Source: JAPOKJ01 sp031421635
GTDB taxonomy: Bacteria; Pseudomonadota; Gammaproteobacteria; Burkholderiales; Burkholderiaceae_E
Direction of reading: 5' to 3'
DNA length: 64,000 bases
Assembly (NCBI GenBank): GCA_031421635.1
Contig: JANOPA010000044.1
Coordinates: 14,717-78,716 of the forward strand
Shown one piece after another: positions 44,904 to 53,211 of the stretch. The position numbers and the translations under genes were made by a program. The stretch's first letter is position 1. Each line of letters begins with the position of its first letter. Below the pieces are notes generated by a model. That model ran no database searches and was not told the DNA's origin. It was given only the letters and a program-made list of their open reading frames with translations.

Positions 44904-45863
44904 ATGTCCATAGGCTCATCCCTACCTAGCTTCGACCACGAGGCAGGAGACCTGGAGCACCCAAAGATCGAACGCCTCATCATCTACCCGGTGAAGTCGT
45001 GTCGAGGCATCTCTCTGTCAGACAGTATTGTTTTGGACGAAGGCCTGGAAAATGATCGCCGTTGGATGATCGTAGATTCTCACGGTGTTTTTCTGACCCA
45101 ACGTGAATGTCCGGAAATGGCCAGAATTGTCCCCAGCCTACTGCGCAACGCCGCCGGGGTGACTGAACTGCACTTGCAACTGGCCAACGCTCAAGGTCAG
45201 TGGGATCCAACAGCGCCCGAGCAGCGCGTCGAATCCTCACTCGAAAACCCATTACGTAAAGTGCTGATCTGGAAATTCGAAAGCCAAGCAGTCGACTGCG
45301 GCCATCTGGCCTCAAAGTTCTTGAGTGATTTTTTGCAACGACCCGTTCGCTTGGTGCGTTTTAGCGACTCTGAAACCAGACTATGCAACAAAGCCTGGAC
45401 GGGCGAACTCACTGGCCGAACTTATTTTTCGGATGGTTATCCTATTTTGGTGCTGGGTCAGGCTTCGCTCACGGATCTAGCCGTGCGCATGAATCTTCAC
45501 GGCCTTGAAGTCGAGCGCTTTCGACCTAATATCGTTATTTCTGGCCTTCCGGCCTACCAGGAGGATTACGTACACACGCTGCGGCTGATTGATCAGGACG
45601 AGAACAAGCCTCACCCTGCCGCGGCCCCGAATTCCATGCCTCTTGCGCTTCGCTTGGTCAAGCCCTGTCCGCGCTGCCCGATCCCGCAGGTTGACCCGTG
45701 GAGCGGACATGTCGCCCTATTCGACCCGGCGGCCGAGCTGGCCACTTATCGCTACCATGAAGCCGCCGAAGGAGCCGTATTTGGCATGAACTCCATGGCT
45801 TACCAGGGGCAGGGTCAAAAGATCGCCGTTGGTCAGCGATTTGAGGCAATTTATGATTTTTAG
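44904..45863 (+). CDS. MOSC domain-containing protein (YcbX-like)
   Basis: A 319-residue protein. RLIIYPVKSCRGISLSDSIV starts a MOSC N-terminal beta-barrel domain; the MOSC domain proper has YFSDGYPILVLGQASL, VERFRPNIVISG and the conserved Cys in LVKPCPRCPIPQVDP, which in relatives binds sulfur of the molybdenum cofactor. YcbX-type proteins reduce N-hydroxylated compounds with a ferredoxin-like partner; no C-terminal ferredoxin domain is seen here. AAGGAG precedes ATG. It follows the Nfn-like gene by 25 bp and may be cotranscribed, making a link to the molybdenum hydroxylase possible. Confidence 0.85.
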   Translation: MSIGSSLPSFDHEAGDLEHPKIERLIIYPVKSCRGISLSDSIVLDEGLENDRRWMIVDSHGVFLTQRECPEMARIVPSLLRNAAGVTELHLQLANAQGQWDPTAPEQRVESSLENPLRKVLIWKFESQAVDCGHLASKFLSDFLQRPVRLVRFSDSETRLCNKAWTGELTGRTYFSDGYPILVLGQASLTDLAVRMNLHGLEVERFRPNIVISGLPAYQEDYVHTLRLIDQDENKPHPAAAPNSMPLALRLVKPCPRCPIPQVDPWSGHVALFDPAAELATYRYHEAAEGAVFGMNSMAYQGQGQKIAVGQRFEAIYDF

Positions 45864-45941
45864 ATAAACTCCCAAACAATTCCACCCTAAACTGCCCCTT
45901 TCGGGCGATTCTGATCCGACGAACCATTTACAAGCCAAACC

Positions 45942-47189
45942 ATGCTTTATCAAATTCGCGAAGCCCAGCGCGCAATTCTCAATCCGGTCTCGGATTGGGC
46001 AACCACCATGAGCCAGCTTTACGCTAATCCGTATAGCCCGTTCTCATATATGCCCATGGCAAGCCGCTTCTCGGCCGGATTTGATTTACTCAACCGACTT
46101 GGCAAAGAGTATGAAAAGCCCGCCTTCGGTTTGACCACGACCCTTATCGACGGTGAAACTGTGTCGGTTGTGGAAAAAGTGCAGCTCAGCAAACCCTTCT
46201 GCCGCCTCCTGCGCTTTGAACGACTTCTGCCGGACCGACTGACAAAGCGCTCGGCAGACCCAAACGTACTTATTTTTGCGCCATTATCGGGTCACCATGC
46301 CACCCTTTTACGGGACACTGTGCGCGGGATGCTGCCTGACCACAATGTCTACATCACCGATTGGATCGATGCGCGTCAGGTGCCGCTTTCGGCAGGCCCC
46401 TTCCATCTCGACGATTACGTGGCCTATGCGATGGAATTCATGCGCTTGTTGGGCCCCGATTTGCATATCATGTCGGTCTGTCAGCCGACCGTTCCGGTCC
46501 TCGCGGCCGTATCCTTGATGGCCACTCTGAAAGAGCTTCATATGCCGCTCTCGATGACGATGATGGGCGGCCCGATTGATCCAAGTCGCAGCCCCACCGA
46601 AGTCAACAATTTAGCCATCAAGAAACCTTTTTCTTGGTTTGAGAACTCGCTAATTTACCGGGTGCCCAGCAAATACGCTGGTGCGGGTCGGCAGGTGTAT
46701 CCAGGCTTCTTGCAACACGCAGGGTTCGTCGCCATGAACCCCGATCGTCATGCCCAGTCTCACTGGGATTACTACACCGACCTGGTCAAAGGCGACCTTA
46801 ACGATGCCGCGTTTCATCGAGAGTTTTATGATGAATACAATGCCGTCCTTGATCTTCCCGCGGAATACTATTTAGACACCATCAAAACCGTGTTTCAAGA
46901 TCATTTGTTGCCCAAGGGCCAATGGCACGTAAAAGTCGCGGGCCAATTGGTTCGAGTCGCTCCTGAAGATATCAAAGGCGTGAAGTTGCTGACGGTGGAA
47001 GGTGAACTCGACGATATTTCAGGTTCGGGTCAAACCGAAGCCGCTCAAGGGCTTTGTAAAGGTATCGGCGCTAAGGACAAAAAACATATTGTCGCCATCG
47101 GGGCGGGCCACTATGGCATTTTCTCCGGCCGTCGCTGGCGCGAACAGATCTACCCTCAAGTGCGCGAGTTCATTAAATCTGCAAATTAG
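45942..47189 (+). CDS. phaZ: intracellular polyhydroxyalkanoate depolymerase
   Basis: A 415-residue protein starting MLYQIREAQRAILNPVSDWATTMSQLYANPYSPFSYMP, as in Cupriavidus PhaZ proteins. The nucleophile is a cysteine, C180 in SVCQPTVPVLAA, typical of intracellular granule depolymerases, and the histidine lies in IGAGHYGIFSGRRW. It mobilises stored PHB as (R)-3-hydroxybutyrate oligomers. Followed by a good terminator at 47223-47248. Together with the phasin at 10.2 kb and the granule-region protein at 29.9 kb it shows PHA storage; phaC, phaA and phaB are not in this window. Confidence 0.95.
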   Translation: MLYQIREAQRAILNPVSDWATTMSQLYANPYSPFSYMPMASRFSAGFDLLNRLGKEYEKPAFGLTTTLIDGETVSVVEKVQLSKPFCRLLRFERLLPDRLTKRSADPNVLIFAPLSGHHATLLRDTVRGMLPDHNVYITDWIDARQVPLSAGPFHLDDYVAYAMEFMRLLGPDLHIMSVCQPTVPVLAAVSLMATLKELHMPLSMTMMGGPIDPSRSPTEVNNLAIKKPFSWFENSLIYRVPSKYAGAGRQVYPGFLQHAGFVAMNPDRHAQSHWDYYTDLVKGDLNDAAFHREFYDEYNAVLDLPAEYYLDTIKTVFQDHLLPKGQWHVKVAGQLVRVAPEDIKGVKLLTVEGELDDISGSGQTEAAQGLCKGIGAKDKKHIVAIGAGHYGIFSGRRWREQIYPQVREFIKSAN

Positions 47190-47222
47190 CCTTACTCAAA
47201 ATGTACAAACAAAACGCATAAC

Positions 47223-47248
47223 AAAAGGGACGCAACTGCGTCCCTTTT
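47223..47248 (+). terminator. Rho-independent terminator of phaZ
   Basis: AAAAGGGACGCA and TGCGTCCCTTTT form a 12-bp perfect stem with a 2-nt loop (effectively an AACT-type turn), the right arm ending in TTTT. It lies 33 bp after the phaZ stop. Confidence 0.8.
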
Positions 47249-47525
47249 GCCACTCTGGCTGATTTTCTTTTTTGAGATGACTGACGGCAGATCGGTGGCC
47301 TAAAACGCCTGCCGACCTGCCCGTACAGCAATCCCACTAAGCAAGGCAAGGCTCATGCCAGGATCCAAAAATCTTTAAAGCGTTAGAATTTTTCTGATTG
47401 AAATCAGCGAGTTATACTTCCCTGCGATTGGTCTTGCACCAGGCAATCATTGACATTGCTCCTAATAATGTCAAATTCGCCGACAAAATTTACCAGCGAT
47501 CAACACACCGAACGAGCGGAATAGT
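47249..47525. other. intergenic stretch before rsxB
   Basis: No gene is apparent in these 277 bp. An inverted repeat TGACATT (47451-47457) / AATGTCA (47467-47473) with a 9-nt loop lies about 50-75 bp before the rsxB start; it may be an operator. Nothing else stands out. Confidence 0.5.
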
Positions 47526-48221
47526 TTGAACCTCATCGATCAACTCGATCAAATTCTTCCCCAGACCCAGTGCCAACGCTGCGGGTATCCTGCCTGCCGT
47601 CCCTATGCGGAGGCAATGGCGAGCGGCGAAGCGTCGCCTAATCGTTGTCCGCCAGGTGGCCAACAGGGCGCTAAAGATCTGGCGGCTATTCTCGCCCAGC
47701 CTGAAAGGGAACTGGAGCTCGAGCGCGGCCCACCCGGCGTAGGGTTTTTTGTACGTATCGATCCAGACAATTGTATTGGGTGTACGAAATGTATTCGAGC
47801 CTGTCCAGTGGACGCCATCATCGGTGCCGGCAAAAGAATGCATACCATTATTGCCGATCGATGCACGGGCTGTGAGCTATGCATCCCGCCCTGCCCGACG
47901 GATTGCATCATCCTCGAACCACGTGCCCAACTTACGTGGAGCGCAAGCGAGGCAATTCAGGCGCGTAGTCGTTTTCTCATTCGGAGCGCGCGCCTTGCTC
48001 GTGACGGATTCGACGCCGAATCGGAAGATAGTGAAGACTACAAGCAGGTCTCAGTCCTCGCGGTCAAAGGCCCGGCCTTGGCGCAACAGTCCTTCTTGGA
48101 GAAAGCACTTGAACATGCACGTTTGCGCCTTGCGGCTCACTCTCTCGTTTCACCCGAACAGTCCACCTTGACGCCTGACGAGAAACCAATATCGCAAAAA
48201 GCGCACCATGCGAACGATTGA
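47526..48221 (+). CDS. rsxB: electron transport complex subunit RsxB/RnfB-like ferredoxin
   Basis: A 231-residue iron-sulfur protein. The N-terminal CQRCGYPACRPYAEAM and NRCPPGG is the RnfB Fe-S domain; then come two [4Fe-4S] motifs, CIGCTKCIRACPVDAI and CTGCELCIPPCPTDCI. The transmembrane anchor usual in gammaproteobacterial RnfB is missing. No other rnf genes are near. This shortened RsxB next to nth is normal in Burkholderiales. Start is a TTG at 47526. The end overlaps nth by 14 bp. Its partner in electron transfer is unknown. Confidence 0.88.
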   Translation: MNLIDQLDQILPQTQCQRCGYPACRPYAEAMASGEASPNRCPPGGQQGAKDLAAILAQPERELELERGPPGVGFFVRIDPDNCIGCTKCIRACPVDAIIGAGKRMHTIIADRCTGCELCIPPCPTDCIILEPRAQLTWSASEAIQARSRFLIRSARLARDGFDAESEDSEDYKQVSVLAVKGPALAQQSFLEKALEHARLRLAAHSLVSPEQSTLTPDEKPISQKAHHAND

Positions 48222-48855
48222 TCGAGAGGATTTTTTTGCTCGCCTTGCGGCGGCCAACCCGCACCCCAAGACAGAATTGGAATACAGCTCAACTTTTGAG
48301 CTCCTTGCAGCCGTCTTGCTTTCGGCGCAGGCCACTGACAAAGGAGTCAACTTAGCAACTCGCAAACTTTTTAAGGTGGCCCGCACGCCCGCCCAGTTTC
48401 TGGTGCTCGGCCACGATCAATTGATCGAACACATTAAAACGATTGGTTTATTTCGTTCGAAGGCCAAACATTTGATGGAAACCTGTCAAATTTTGGTCGA
48501 CGAGCATCACGGCGAAGTCCCGCAAGACCGAGACGCTCTCGAAGCACTACCAGGTGTGGGTCGCAAGACCGCCAACGTCGTTTTGAACACTGCATTTGGC
48601 TGGCCCACGATGGCGGTCGATACTCATATTTTTCGAGTCGCCAACCGCACTGGCCTTGGGAAGGGCAAGACCCCTCTTGAAGTCGAGCACAAGCTTTTGA
48701 AGCAGGTCCCCAAGCTCTATCTACAGCATGCCCATCATTGGCTGATTTTGCATGGTCGCTATATTTGTAAAGCGCGCACACCCGAATGCTGGCGTTGCCC
48801 AGTTGCAGACCTGTGCACGTATCGGTCAAAACCCAACGACCCAAAGGAGCACTAA
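48208..48855 (+). CDS. nth: endonuclease III (DNA glycosylase/AP lyase)
   Basis: A 215-residue base-excision-repair enzyme removing oxidised pyrimidines. The HhH motif and catalytic Lys are in LPGVGRKTANVVLNTAFG; the catalytic Asp is in MAVDTHIFRVANRTGL; a C-terminal [4Fe-4S] site is C-x6-C-x2-C-x5-C (CKARTPECWRCPVADLC). Length is normal. It overlaps rsxB and abuts the DUF1841 gene. Confidence 0.97.
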   Translation: MRTIDREDFFARLAAANPHPKTELEYSSTFELLAAVLLSAQATDKGVNLATRKLFKVARTPAQFLVLGHDQLIEHIKTIGLFRSKAKHLMETCQILVDEHHGEVPQDRDALEALPGVGRKTANVVLNTAFGWPTMAVDTHIFRVANRTGLGKGKTPLEVEHKLLKQVPKLYLQHAHHWLILHGRYICKARTPECWRCPVADLCTYRSKPNDPKEH

Positions 48856-49290
48856 GTGTTTAACCCATCTCAAGAAGAAGTTCGTCGCTTCTTTTGTTCG
48901 ACTTGGCGCAAGCATCGCGAAAGCAGTCCGCTCACGCCTTTGGAGGCGCTGGCGCTTGACTGGATTCTCGAGCATCCCGAATACCATGACGCACTCCTTG
49001 ACGAAGAAGTCGCAGTCAAAACCAATTATTCCGTCGAGCAAGGCCAAACCAACCCGTTTTTGCACCTATCGATGCATCTTGCCATTGCCGAACAAATATC
49101 TATCGATCAACCGATAGGCATCAAAGGGATCTTCCAGCAGCTGGCGGTGCGAAAAAATAGCCAGCATGAGGCCGCTCACGGCATCATGGAAAGTCTGGGC
49201 GAGGTTATTTGGGAAGCGCAACGAACTGGCTTGCCACCGGATACCGACAAGTATCTCGACTCCATGAAACGTCGTCTTGGTAATCTCTAA
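48856..49290 (+). CDS. DUF1841 family protein
   Basis: A 144-residue protein, MFNPSQEEVRRFFCSTWRKH with PLTPLEALALDWILEHPEYH and NPFLHLSMHLAIAEQ, matching DUF1841, which is typically found next to nth in betaproteobacteria. No biochemical role is known. It starts with GTG directly after the nth stop, so the two are cotranscribed. The conserved His residues (HLSMHLA, HEAAHGIME) hint at a metal site, which is speculative. Confidence 0.88.
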   Translation: MFNPSQEEVRRFFCSTWRKHRESSPLTPLEALALDWILEHPEYHDALLDEEVAVKTNYSVEQGQTNPFLHLSMHLAIAEQISIDQPIGIKGIFQQLAVRKNSQHEAAHGIMESLGEVIWEAQRTGLPPDTDKYLDSMKRRLGNL

Positions 49291-49345
49291 CGCCTTAGCT
49301 TTAATGCGCAAGCCACGATAGGTTTTTCACTTTCGTTACACTTGC

Positions 49346-49361
49346 GCCTGCGCGCGCAGGC
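49346..49361. repeat. GC palindrome after the DUF1841 gene
   Basis: A 16-bp perfect palindrome GCCTGCGCGCGCAGGC lies 55 bp past the DUF1841 stop. It could form a stem in a transcript, but no T run follows, so it is not a convincing terminator. Confidence 0.45.
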
Positions 49362-49485
49362 TCCGTGCCTGAGAATTCTCTCGGGAATCTAAGCAAAACC
49401 TTACGAGCAGCCGCCCTGATTGCGCTTAATCACAAAACATTCAATGCGCGGCTCTTGCCGGGCCAGCCCTTCTCTGGAGTCCAAT

Positions 49486-50121
49486 ATGTTCGGTCGTTTA
49501 ATGCCCAAAGAAGTTAAATTCTTTGACCTTTTCAACGAACATGCCGCGCATATCGTCGAAGGCGCCTCGGCGCTTGTAGCCCTGATGCGCGACTATGACA
49601 ATCCAAGTTTGCGCCAGGCTCAGATTGATCGCATCGAAAAGGAAGAAAAGGCTGCAGACAAAATCACCCATGATTGCATTGCGCTTCTCCACAAAACCTT
49701 TATTACCCCGTTTGATCGAGACCAAATCCATCTTCTGATTTCGCAAATGGATGACATCCTGGACATCATTCAAGACGTTGCTGAATCGGCCATGTTGTAT
49801 GACCTACAAAAAATCACACCCGAGGCCCAGCAACTCGCGGAGCTAAGCCAATTGTGTTGTGATCGCGTCCAAAGTGCGGTGAAACTACTTACCAGCATGG
49901 ACAATGTCGACGCCATCCTAAAACTCTCTAAAGAAATTGATCGTCTCGAATCCGATGCAGATCGGGTAATGCGCTCCGCCATGTCAAAACTGTTCCGAGA
50001 CGAGGCCGACGTGCGTCAGCTCATCAAAATGAAAGCCATTTACGAATTGCTCGAGAACGTCACTGACAAGTGTGAAGATGTGGCCAACGTGATCGAAGGC
50101 GTGGTGGTCGAAAATGCCTAG
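49486..50121 (+). CDS. DUF47 family protein (PhoU-like, Pit accessory)
   Basis: About 211 residues of mostly helical, acidic sequence: MFGRLMPKEVKFFDLFNEHA, then DKITHDCIALLHKTFITPFDRDQIHLLISQMDDILDIIQD and KAIYELLENVTDKCEDVANVIEG. This is the DUF47/PhoU-like family normally encoded with Pit transporters. ATG 49486 with GGAG upstream is preferred to an in-frame start 66 bp earlier. It overlaps the pit gene by 8 bp, so the two are translationally coupled; it presumably regulates phosphate uptake. Confidence 0.93.
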   Translation: MFGRLMPKEVKFFDLFNEHAAHIVEGASALVALMRDYDNPSLRQAQIDRIEKEEKAADKITHDCIALLHKTFITPFDRDQIHLLISQMDDILDIIQDVAESAMLYDLQKITPEAQQLAELSQLCCDRVQSAVKLLTSMDNVDAILKLSKEIDRLESDADRVMRSAMSKLFRDEADVRQLIKMKAIYELLENVTDKCEDVANVIEGVVVENA

Positions 50122-51121
50122 TCATCTTCAAATGAGCATGACTGTGATGGTCATGCTGATTATGCTGGCCCTGGCGTTCGATTTCATGAACGGTTTTCAT
50201 GATGCGGCCAATTCCATCGCAACTGTGGTTTCAACCGGGGTACTTAAGCCGTACCAAGCGGTGGCCTGGGCTGCGTTTTTCAACGTCGCCGCGGTGCTCA
50301 TTTTCCATCTCAAAGTGGCCAGCACCATCGGCAAGGGTATTGTGGACCCGGCGATTGTTGATCACTATGTAATTTTCGGGGCGCTCGTAGGGGCCTTAGT
50401 CTGGAATATCATCACCTGGTACTTTGGGATTCCCTCGAGTTCATCTCACGCACTCATTGGCGGCATGATTGGTTCGGCCGTAGCCAAGTCAGGAACCGGC
50501 GTCTTGATCTCCAGCGGAATTATTAAAACTGCCTTGTTCATTGTCATTTCCCCCTCGCTTGGGTTCTTGCTTGGGGGCTTGATGATGCTCTTGGTCACCT
50601 GGATCTGTCGACATTCCACTCAATCCAAAACGGACAAGTGGTTCAGGCGTCTTCAATTGGTCTCGTCCGGCCTATATAGCCTCGGCCATGGCAGCAACGA
50701 CGCTCAAAAGACGATGGGTATTATTTGGCTTATCTTAATCGCGGCCGGAACAACAACCCAAGATCATTTGCCCACCTGGGTGATCTGGAGTTGCTATCTC
50801 GCCATTGGTCTAGGCACCATGTTTGGCGGCTGGCGTATTGTGAAAACTATGGGACAAAAAATCACCAAACTTCGCCCAGTTGGTGGTTTTTGTGCCGAAA
50901 CTGGAGGGGCAATTACGCTGTTCCTAGCGTCTGGCTTCGGTATCCCTGTCTCGACCACACACACCATAACCGGCGCTATTGTGGGTGTCGGATCGTCCCA
51001 AAAATTCTCCGCCGTGCGCTGGGGCTTGGCCAGCACAATCGTTTGGGCTTGGCTGCTCACCATTCCGGCAGCGGCCACCATGGCCGCTATTTCCTGGTGG
51101 ATTGGCAAGCAAATTCTTTGA
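50114..51121 (+). CDS. pit: low-affinity inorganic phosphate transporter, PiT family
   Basis: A 335-residue membrane protein with about ten hydrophobic segments and the duplicated PiT signatures: FDFMNGFHDAANSIATVVSTGVL near the N-terminus and YSLGHGSNDAQKTMGII in the middle, plus GIPSSSSHALIGG and GIPVSTTHTITGAIVGVG. It takes up metal-phosphate in symport with H+ or Na+. Coupled to the DUF47 gene upstream and followed by a stem-loop. Confidence 0.95.
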   Translation: MPSHLQMSMTVMVMLIMLALAFDFMNGFHDAANSIATVVSTGVLKPYQAVAWAAFFNVAAVLIFHLKVASTIGKGIVDPAIVDHYVIFGALVGALVWNIITWYFGIPSSSSHALIGGMIGSAVAKSGTGVLISSGIIKTALFIVISPSLGFLLGGLMMLLVTWICRHSTQSKTDKWFRRLQLVSSGLYSLGHGSNDAQKTMGIIWLILIAAGTTTQDHLPTWVIWSCYLAIGLGTMFGGWRIVKTMGQKITKLRPVGGFCAETGGAITLFLASGFGIPVSTTHTITGAIVGVGSSQKFSAVRWGLASTIVWAWLLTIPAAATMAAISWWIGKQIL

Positions 51122-51130
51122 TTCCAGTCA

Positions 51131-51163
51131 CCAGGAGCTTTGCGAAGGCAGGGCTCCTGGTTT
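51131..51163 (+). terminator. stem-loop after pit
   Basis: CCAGGAGC (51131-51138) and GCTCCTGG (51153-51160) give an 8-bp perfect stem followed by TTT. It lies 10 bp after the pit stop and just before the next start codon, so it probably terminates or attenuates. Confidence 0.6.
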
Positions 51164-51164
51164 A

Positions 51165-51863
51165 ATGAACCTCCGCACCTCAATGAACGCCCTTTCAAAA
51201 CAACTGTGGCTAGAACTACCGCCCATGTCGGACACTGCCCCGGCTCGGCTGATGGTATTTTTCCATGGTGAAGGCTCTAGCCCGGAAGAGTTCACACCGC
51301 TTGCACTGTCCTGGCAGCTTAAATTCCCTGGAGCGACCGTTTTGGTGATGCAAGGCCAGCGCGAGCGCACACCCGGACGCTGGGAGTGGTATGACAGCCG
51401 CGGAGTCGGTGAACCTAGATTGGCACGCCTTCAAGATGCAGCCAAAAACATGGCCATTCAAATACGAGACACTCAAATTCAACAAGGGTTTTCTGGTGAA
51501 AGCACCATTCTCGTGGGCTTTTCGCAGGGCGCCAATTTACTGCTCGAAATCGTGCGAAGCCATCCGGAGCTTTGCGGCATTGCAATCGCGTATTCAGGTC
51601 GACTAATGAGGCCGATTCGTGCCAACGAAAACATCGGAACGCCCATTCACCTCATCCACGGTAGTCTGGACTCTCTGGTCCCCTTGGTGTACGCCAGGCA
51701 AGCGTTTGATGGTCTAAAGTCCATAGGAGCCGACGTCAGCCTGGATGTGATCGAGGATGGTAGCCATCACATAGATCAAGACATGGTCATTCTGGGTACG
51801 ACAAGGGCCATGCAGTCAGTCTTCAAGCATCGAAAGCAAATGCGGCTGAAAAGTCTGAACTAG
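51165..51863 (+). CDS. alpha/beta hydrolase, carboxylesterase/phospholipase family
   Basis: About 232 residues. LMVFFHGEGSSPEEF (oxyanion region), GFSQGANLL (nucleophile elbow with Ser), IHLIHGSLDSLVP with the catalytic Asp and DGSHHIDQ with the His outline a serine esterase of the YpfH/carboxylesterase type. ATG 51165 is used because the longer open frame runs back into the pit gene on a different frame; ATG 51183 is a close alternative. The substrate is unknown. Confidence 0.83.
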   Translation: MNLRTSMNALSKQLWLELPPMSDTAPARLMVFFHGEGSSPEEFTPLALSWQLKFPGATVLVMQGQRERTPGRWEWYDSRGVGEPRLARLQDAAKNMAIQIRDTQIQQGFSGESTILVGFSQGANLLLEIVRSHPELCGIAIAYSGRLMRPIRANENIGTPIHLIHGSLDSLVPLVYARQAFDGLKSIGADVSLDVIEDGSHHIDQDMVILGTTRAMQSVFKHRKQMRLKSLN

Positions 51864-52198
51864 GCTGCATGCCACTCCGGTATTTTGTCGGAAAAATTTA
51901 CGCAGGCTTTTGAGCATTAAGTAAGTCGTTTTCGACGGAAGAGAACAGAAACTCATTCTCCAAAGACCTGAAACGCTTGCAGAATGTGCAAAACTTCACG
52001 TTCAAGATCGGCAAAAAGTGTAGGCGCAACGCTACAGTACCAATTGCTACTTTCAATGTTTGATTGACAACAGCAGCAAATGTCGACCGGGCTTACATTC
52101 GACCCATCGTCACTTTAATAATATATCGTATATCATTGATTTATATATATAAAAATAAATCCACTTAACCTGGCACGATATTCGCTTGGACATACATC
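51864..52198 (+). promoter_or_regulatory. AT-rich regulatory stretch with sigma-54-like promoter
   Basis: No gene is seen. From 52115 to 52160 it is strongly AT-rich. At 52171-52186 TGGCACG-N4-TCGCT matches the sigma-54 -24/-12 consensus (TGGCACG-N4-TTGCW) with a single change and correct spacing. The expected start of transcription, near 52197, leaves almost no leader before the ATG at 52199, which either implies a leaderless message or argues against the site. A TTGGA at 52186-52190 is the only ribosome-site candidate. Confidence 0.45.
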
Positions 52199-53098
52199 AT
52201 GAAGAAAGCCCTCGTCATCTTTGCTGCCTCCTCGATGCTTGCCACTGGGGTGAGCCTCGCCTCCAACGTTTCTTTTGGTCAAAAGATAGCGGCTTTTCTG
52301 TCGGAAGCCTTTGAGTTTGTTGGACCCGTAAGTGGCTTGGTTAACGCGCTAGTAAAGCACAACGATGCCCCCAAAACTCCCGTCATTCCAAACTTCGAAG
52401 ACGGCTTGTCCATCCCAAAATCGCTTGTTGCTAATAGTTCTAACGGCGCCGCTGCCGGGACGTTGCGTGTGGCAGAGTTGGTAAAGTCGCCAACGCTCGT
52501 AGTCACTCAATACGATTCTGCAAGGTCCTCTAAGTCAATCGGCTTCGACGGCTTCGCCGACACTTCTCGTCATTCAATCGCCGGTAACAGCAATCGTCTT
52601 GATACGGGGTCAGTTGCTCGTGCCATTACCGAGAATGGTGAGAACACGGTTTTAGCGAACCTCGGCAGGAGCCTTCAGGGCCGGTTTCAAGATTCAAGCG
52701 TCACCGCGGCAAGTCAAGATGTCTGGTCAAACTTGATGAGCAAGCCAGGCTTAGAACCGACCAAGCTAGCCCTTGTAACGGAGCGAAGCAATAAGCAAGA
52801 AGACTCTGGCGCGAAAATTGCCCAAACGCTAACCGCTCAGGGTCTTACTCAAGATTCAGCCAGCACCGCGTCTAATATTCTCAACGAAGCCAAAGCTTCT
52901 CAAGGCACGAGTGTTGACGATACAGGAGGCCAGGCAACGGCTTCGCAAATCACACCTACCTTGCTCGCGCAAGTGACCACGACGTCCACCAGCACAAGCA
53001 AAGTGCCTACCCCGGGTGGACTCCCACTTTTTCTGATCGGGATGATCCTCATCGGCATAGCTAAGATACGCAACGGACGAGGCACACCAAAATACTAA
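52199..53098 (+). CDS. secreted protein with PEP-CTERM-like C-terminal sorting signal
   Basis: A 299-residue protein of no recognised domain. A signal peptide (MKKALVIFAASSMLATGVSLAS) is followed by a polar Ser/Thr/Ala/Gln-rich body and a C-terminal tripartite signal: VPTPGG, a hydrophobic stretch LPLFLIGMILIGIAKI and basic RNGR. That resembles the PEP-CTERM tail cut by exosortase (canonical motif is VPEP; here VPTP). No exosortase is in the window. It could be a surface or extracellular matrix protein. A strong terminator follows. Confidence 0.65.
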   Translation: MKKALVIFAASSMLATGVSLASNVSFGQKIAAFLSEAFEFVGPVSGLVNALVKHNDAPKTPVIPNFEDGLSIPKSLVANSSNGAAAGTLRVAELVKSPTLVVTQYDSARSSKSIGFDGFADTSRHSIAGNSNRLDTGSVARAITENGENTVLANLGRSLQGRFQDSSVTAASQDVWSNLMSKPGLEPTKLALVTERSNKQEDSGAKIAQTLTAQGLTQDSASTASNILNEAKASQGTSVDDTGGQATASQITPTLLAQVTTTSTSTSKVPTPGGLPLFLIGMILIGIAKIRNGRGTPKY

Positions 53099-53123
53099 GA
53101 TTTAAGCTTGGGAGAGCGTTGCG

Positions 53124-53148
53124 CGGGCCTATCGGCCCGTTTTTTTTT
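53124..53148 (+). terminator. Rho-independent terminator
   Basis: CGGGCC-TATC-GGCCCG (53124-53139) followed by nine T residues. It is one of the clearest terminators in the window, 25 bp after the PEP-CTERM-like gene. Confidence 0.92.
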
Positions 53149-53211
53149 CCTCCAACCGACACAAGACAAATTTTTGCGGTACAAAGACGAATCACTTGAA
53201 AAGCTATTTCT

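Noticed and set aside
50979..51164. N-terminal extension of the esterase frame into the pit gene
   Set aside because: The extension is the pit coding sequence read in another frame. The ATG at 51165 after the stem-loop gives a family-like N-terminus.
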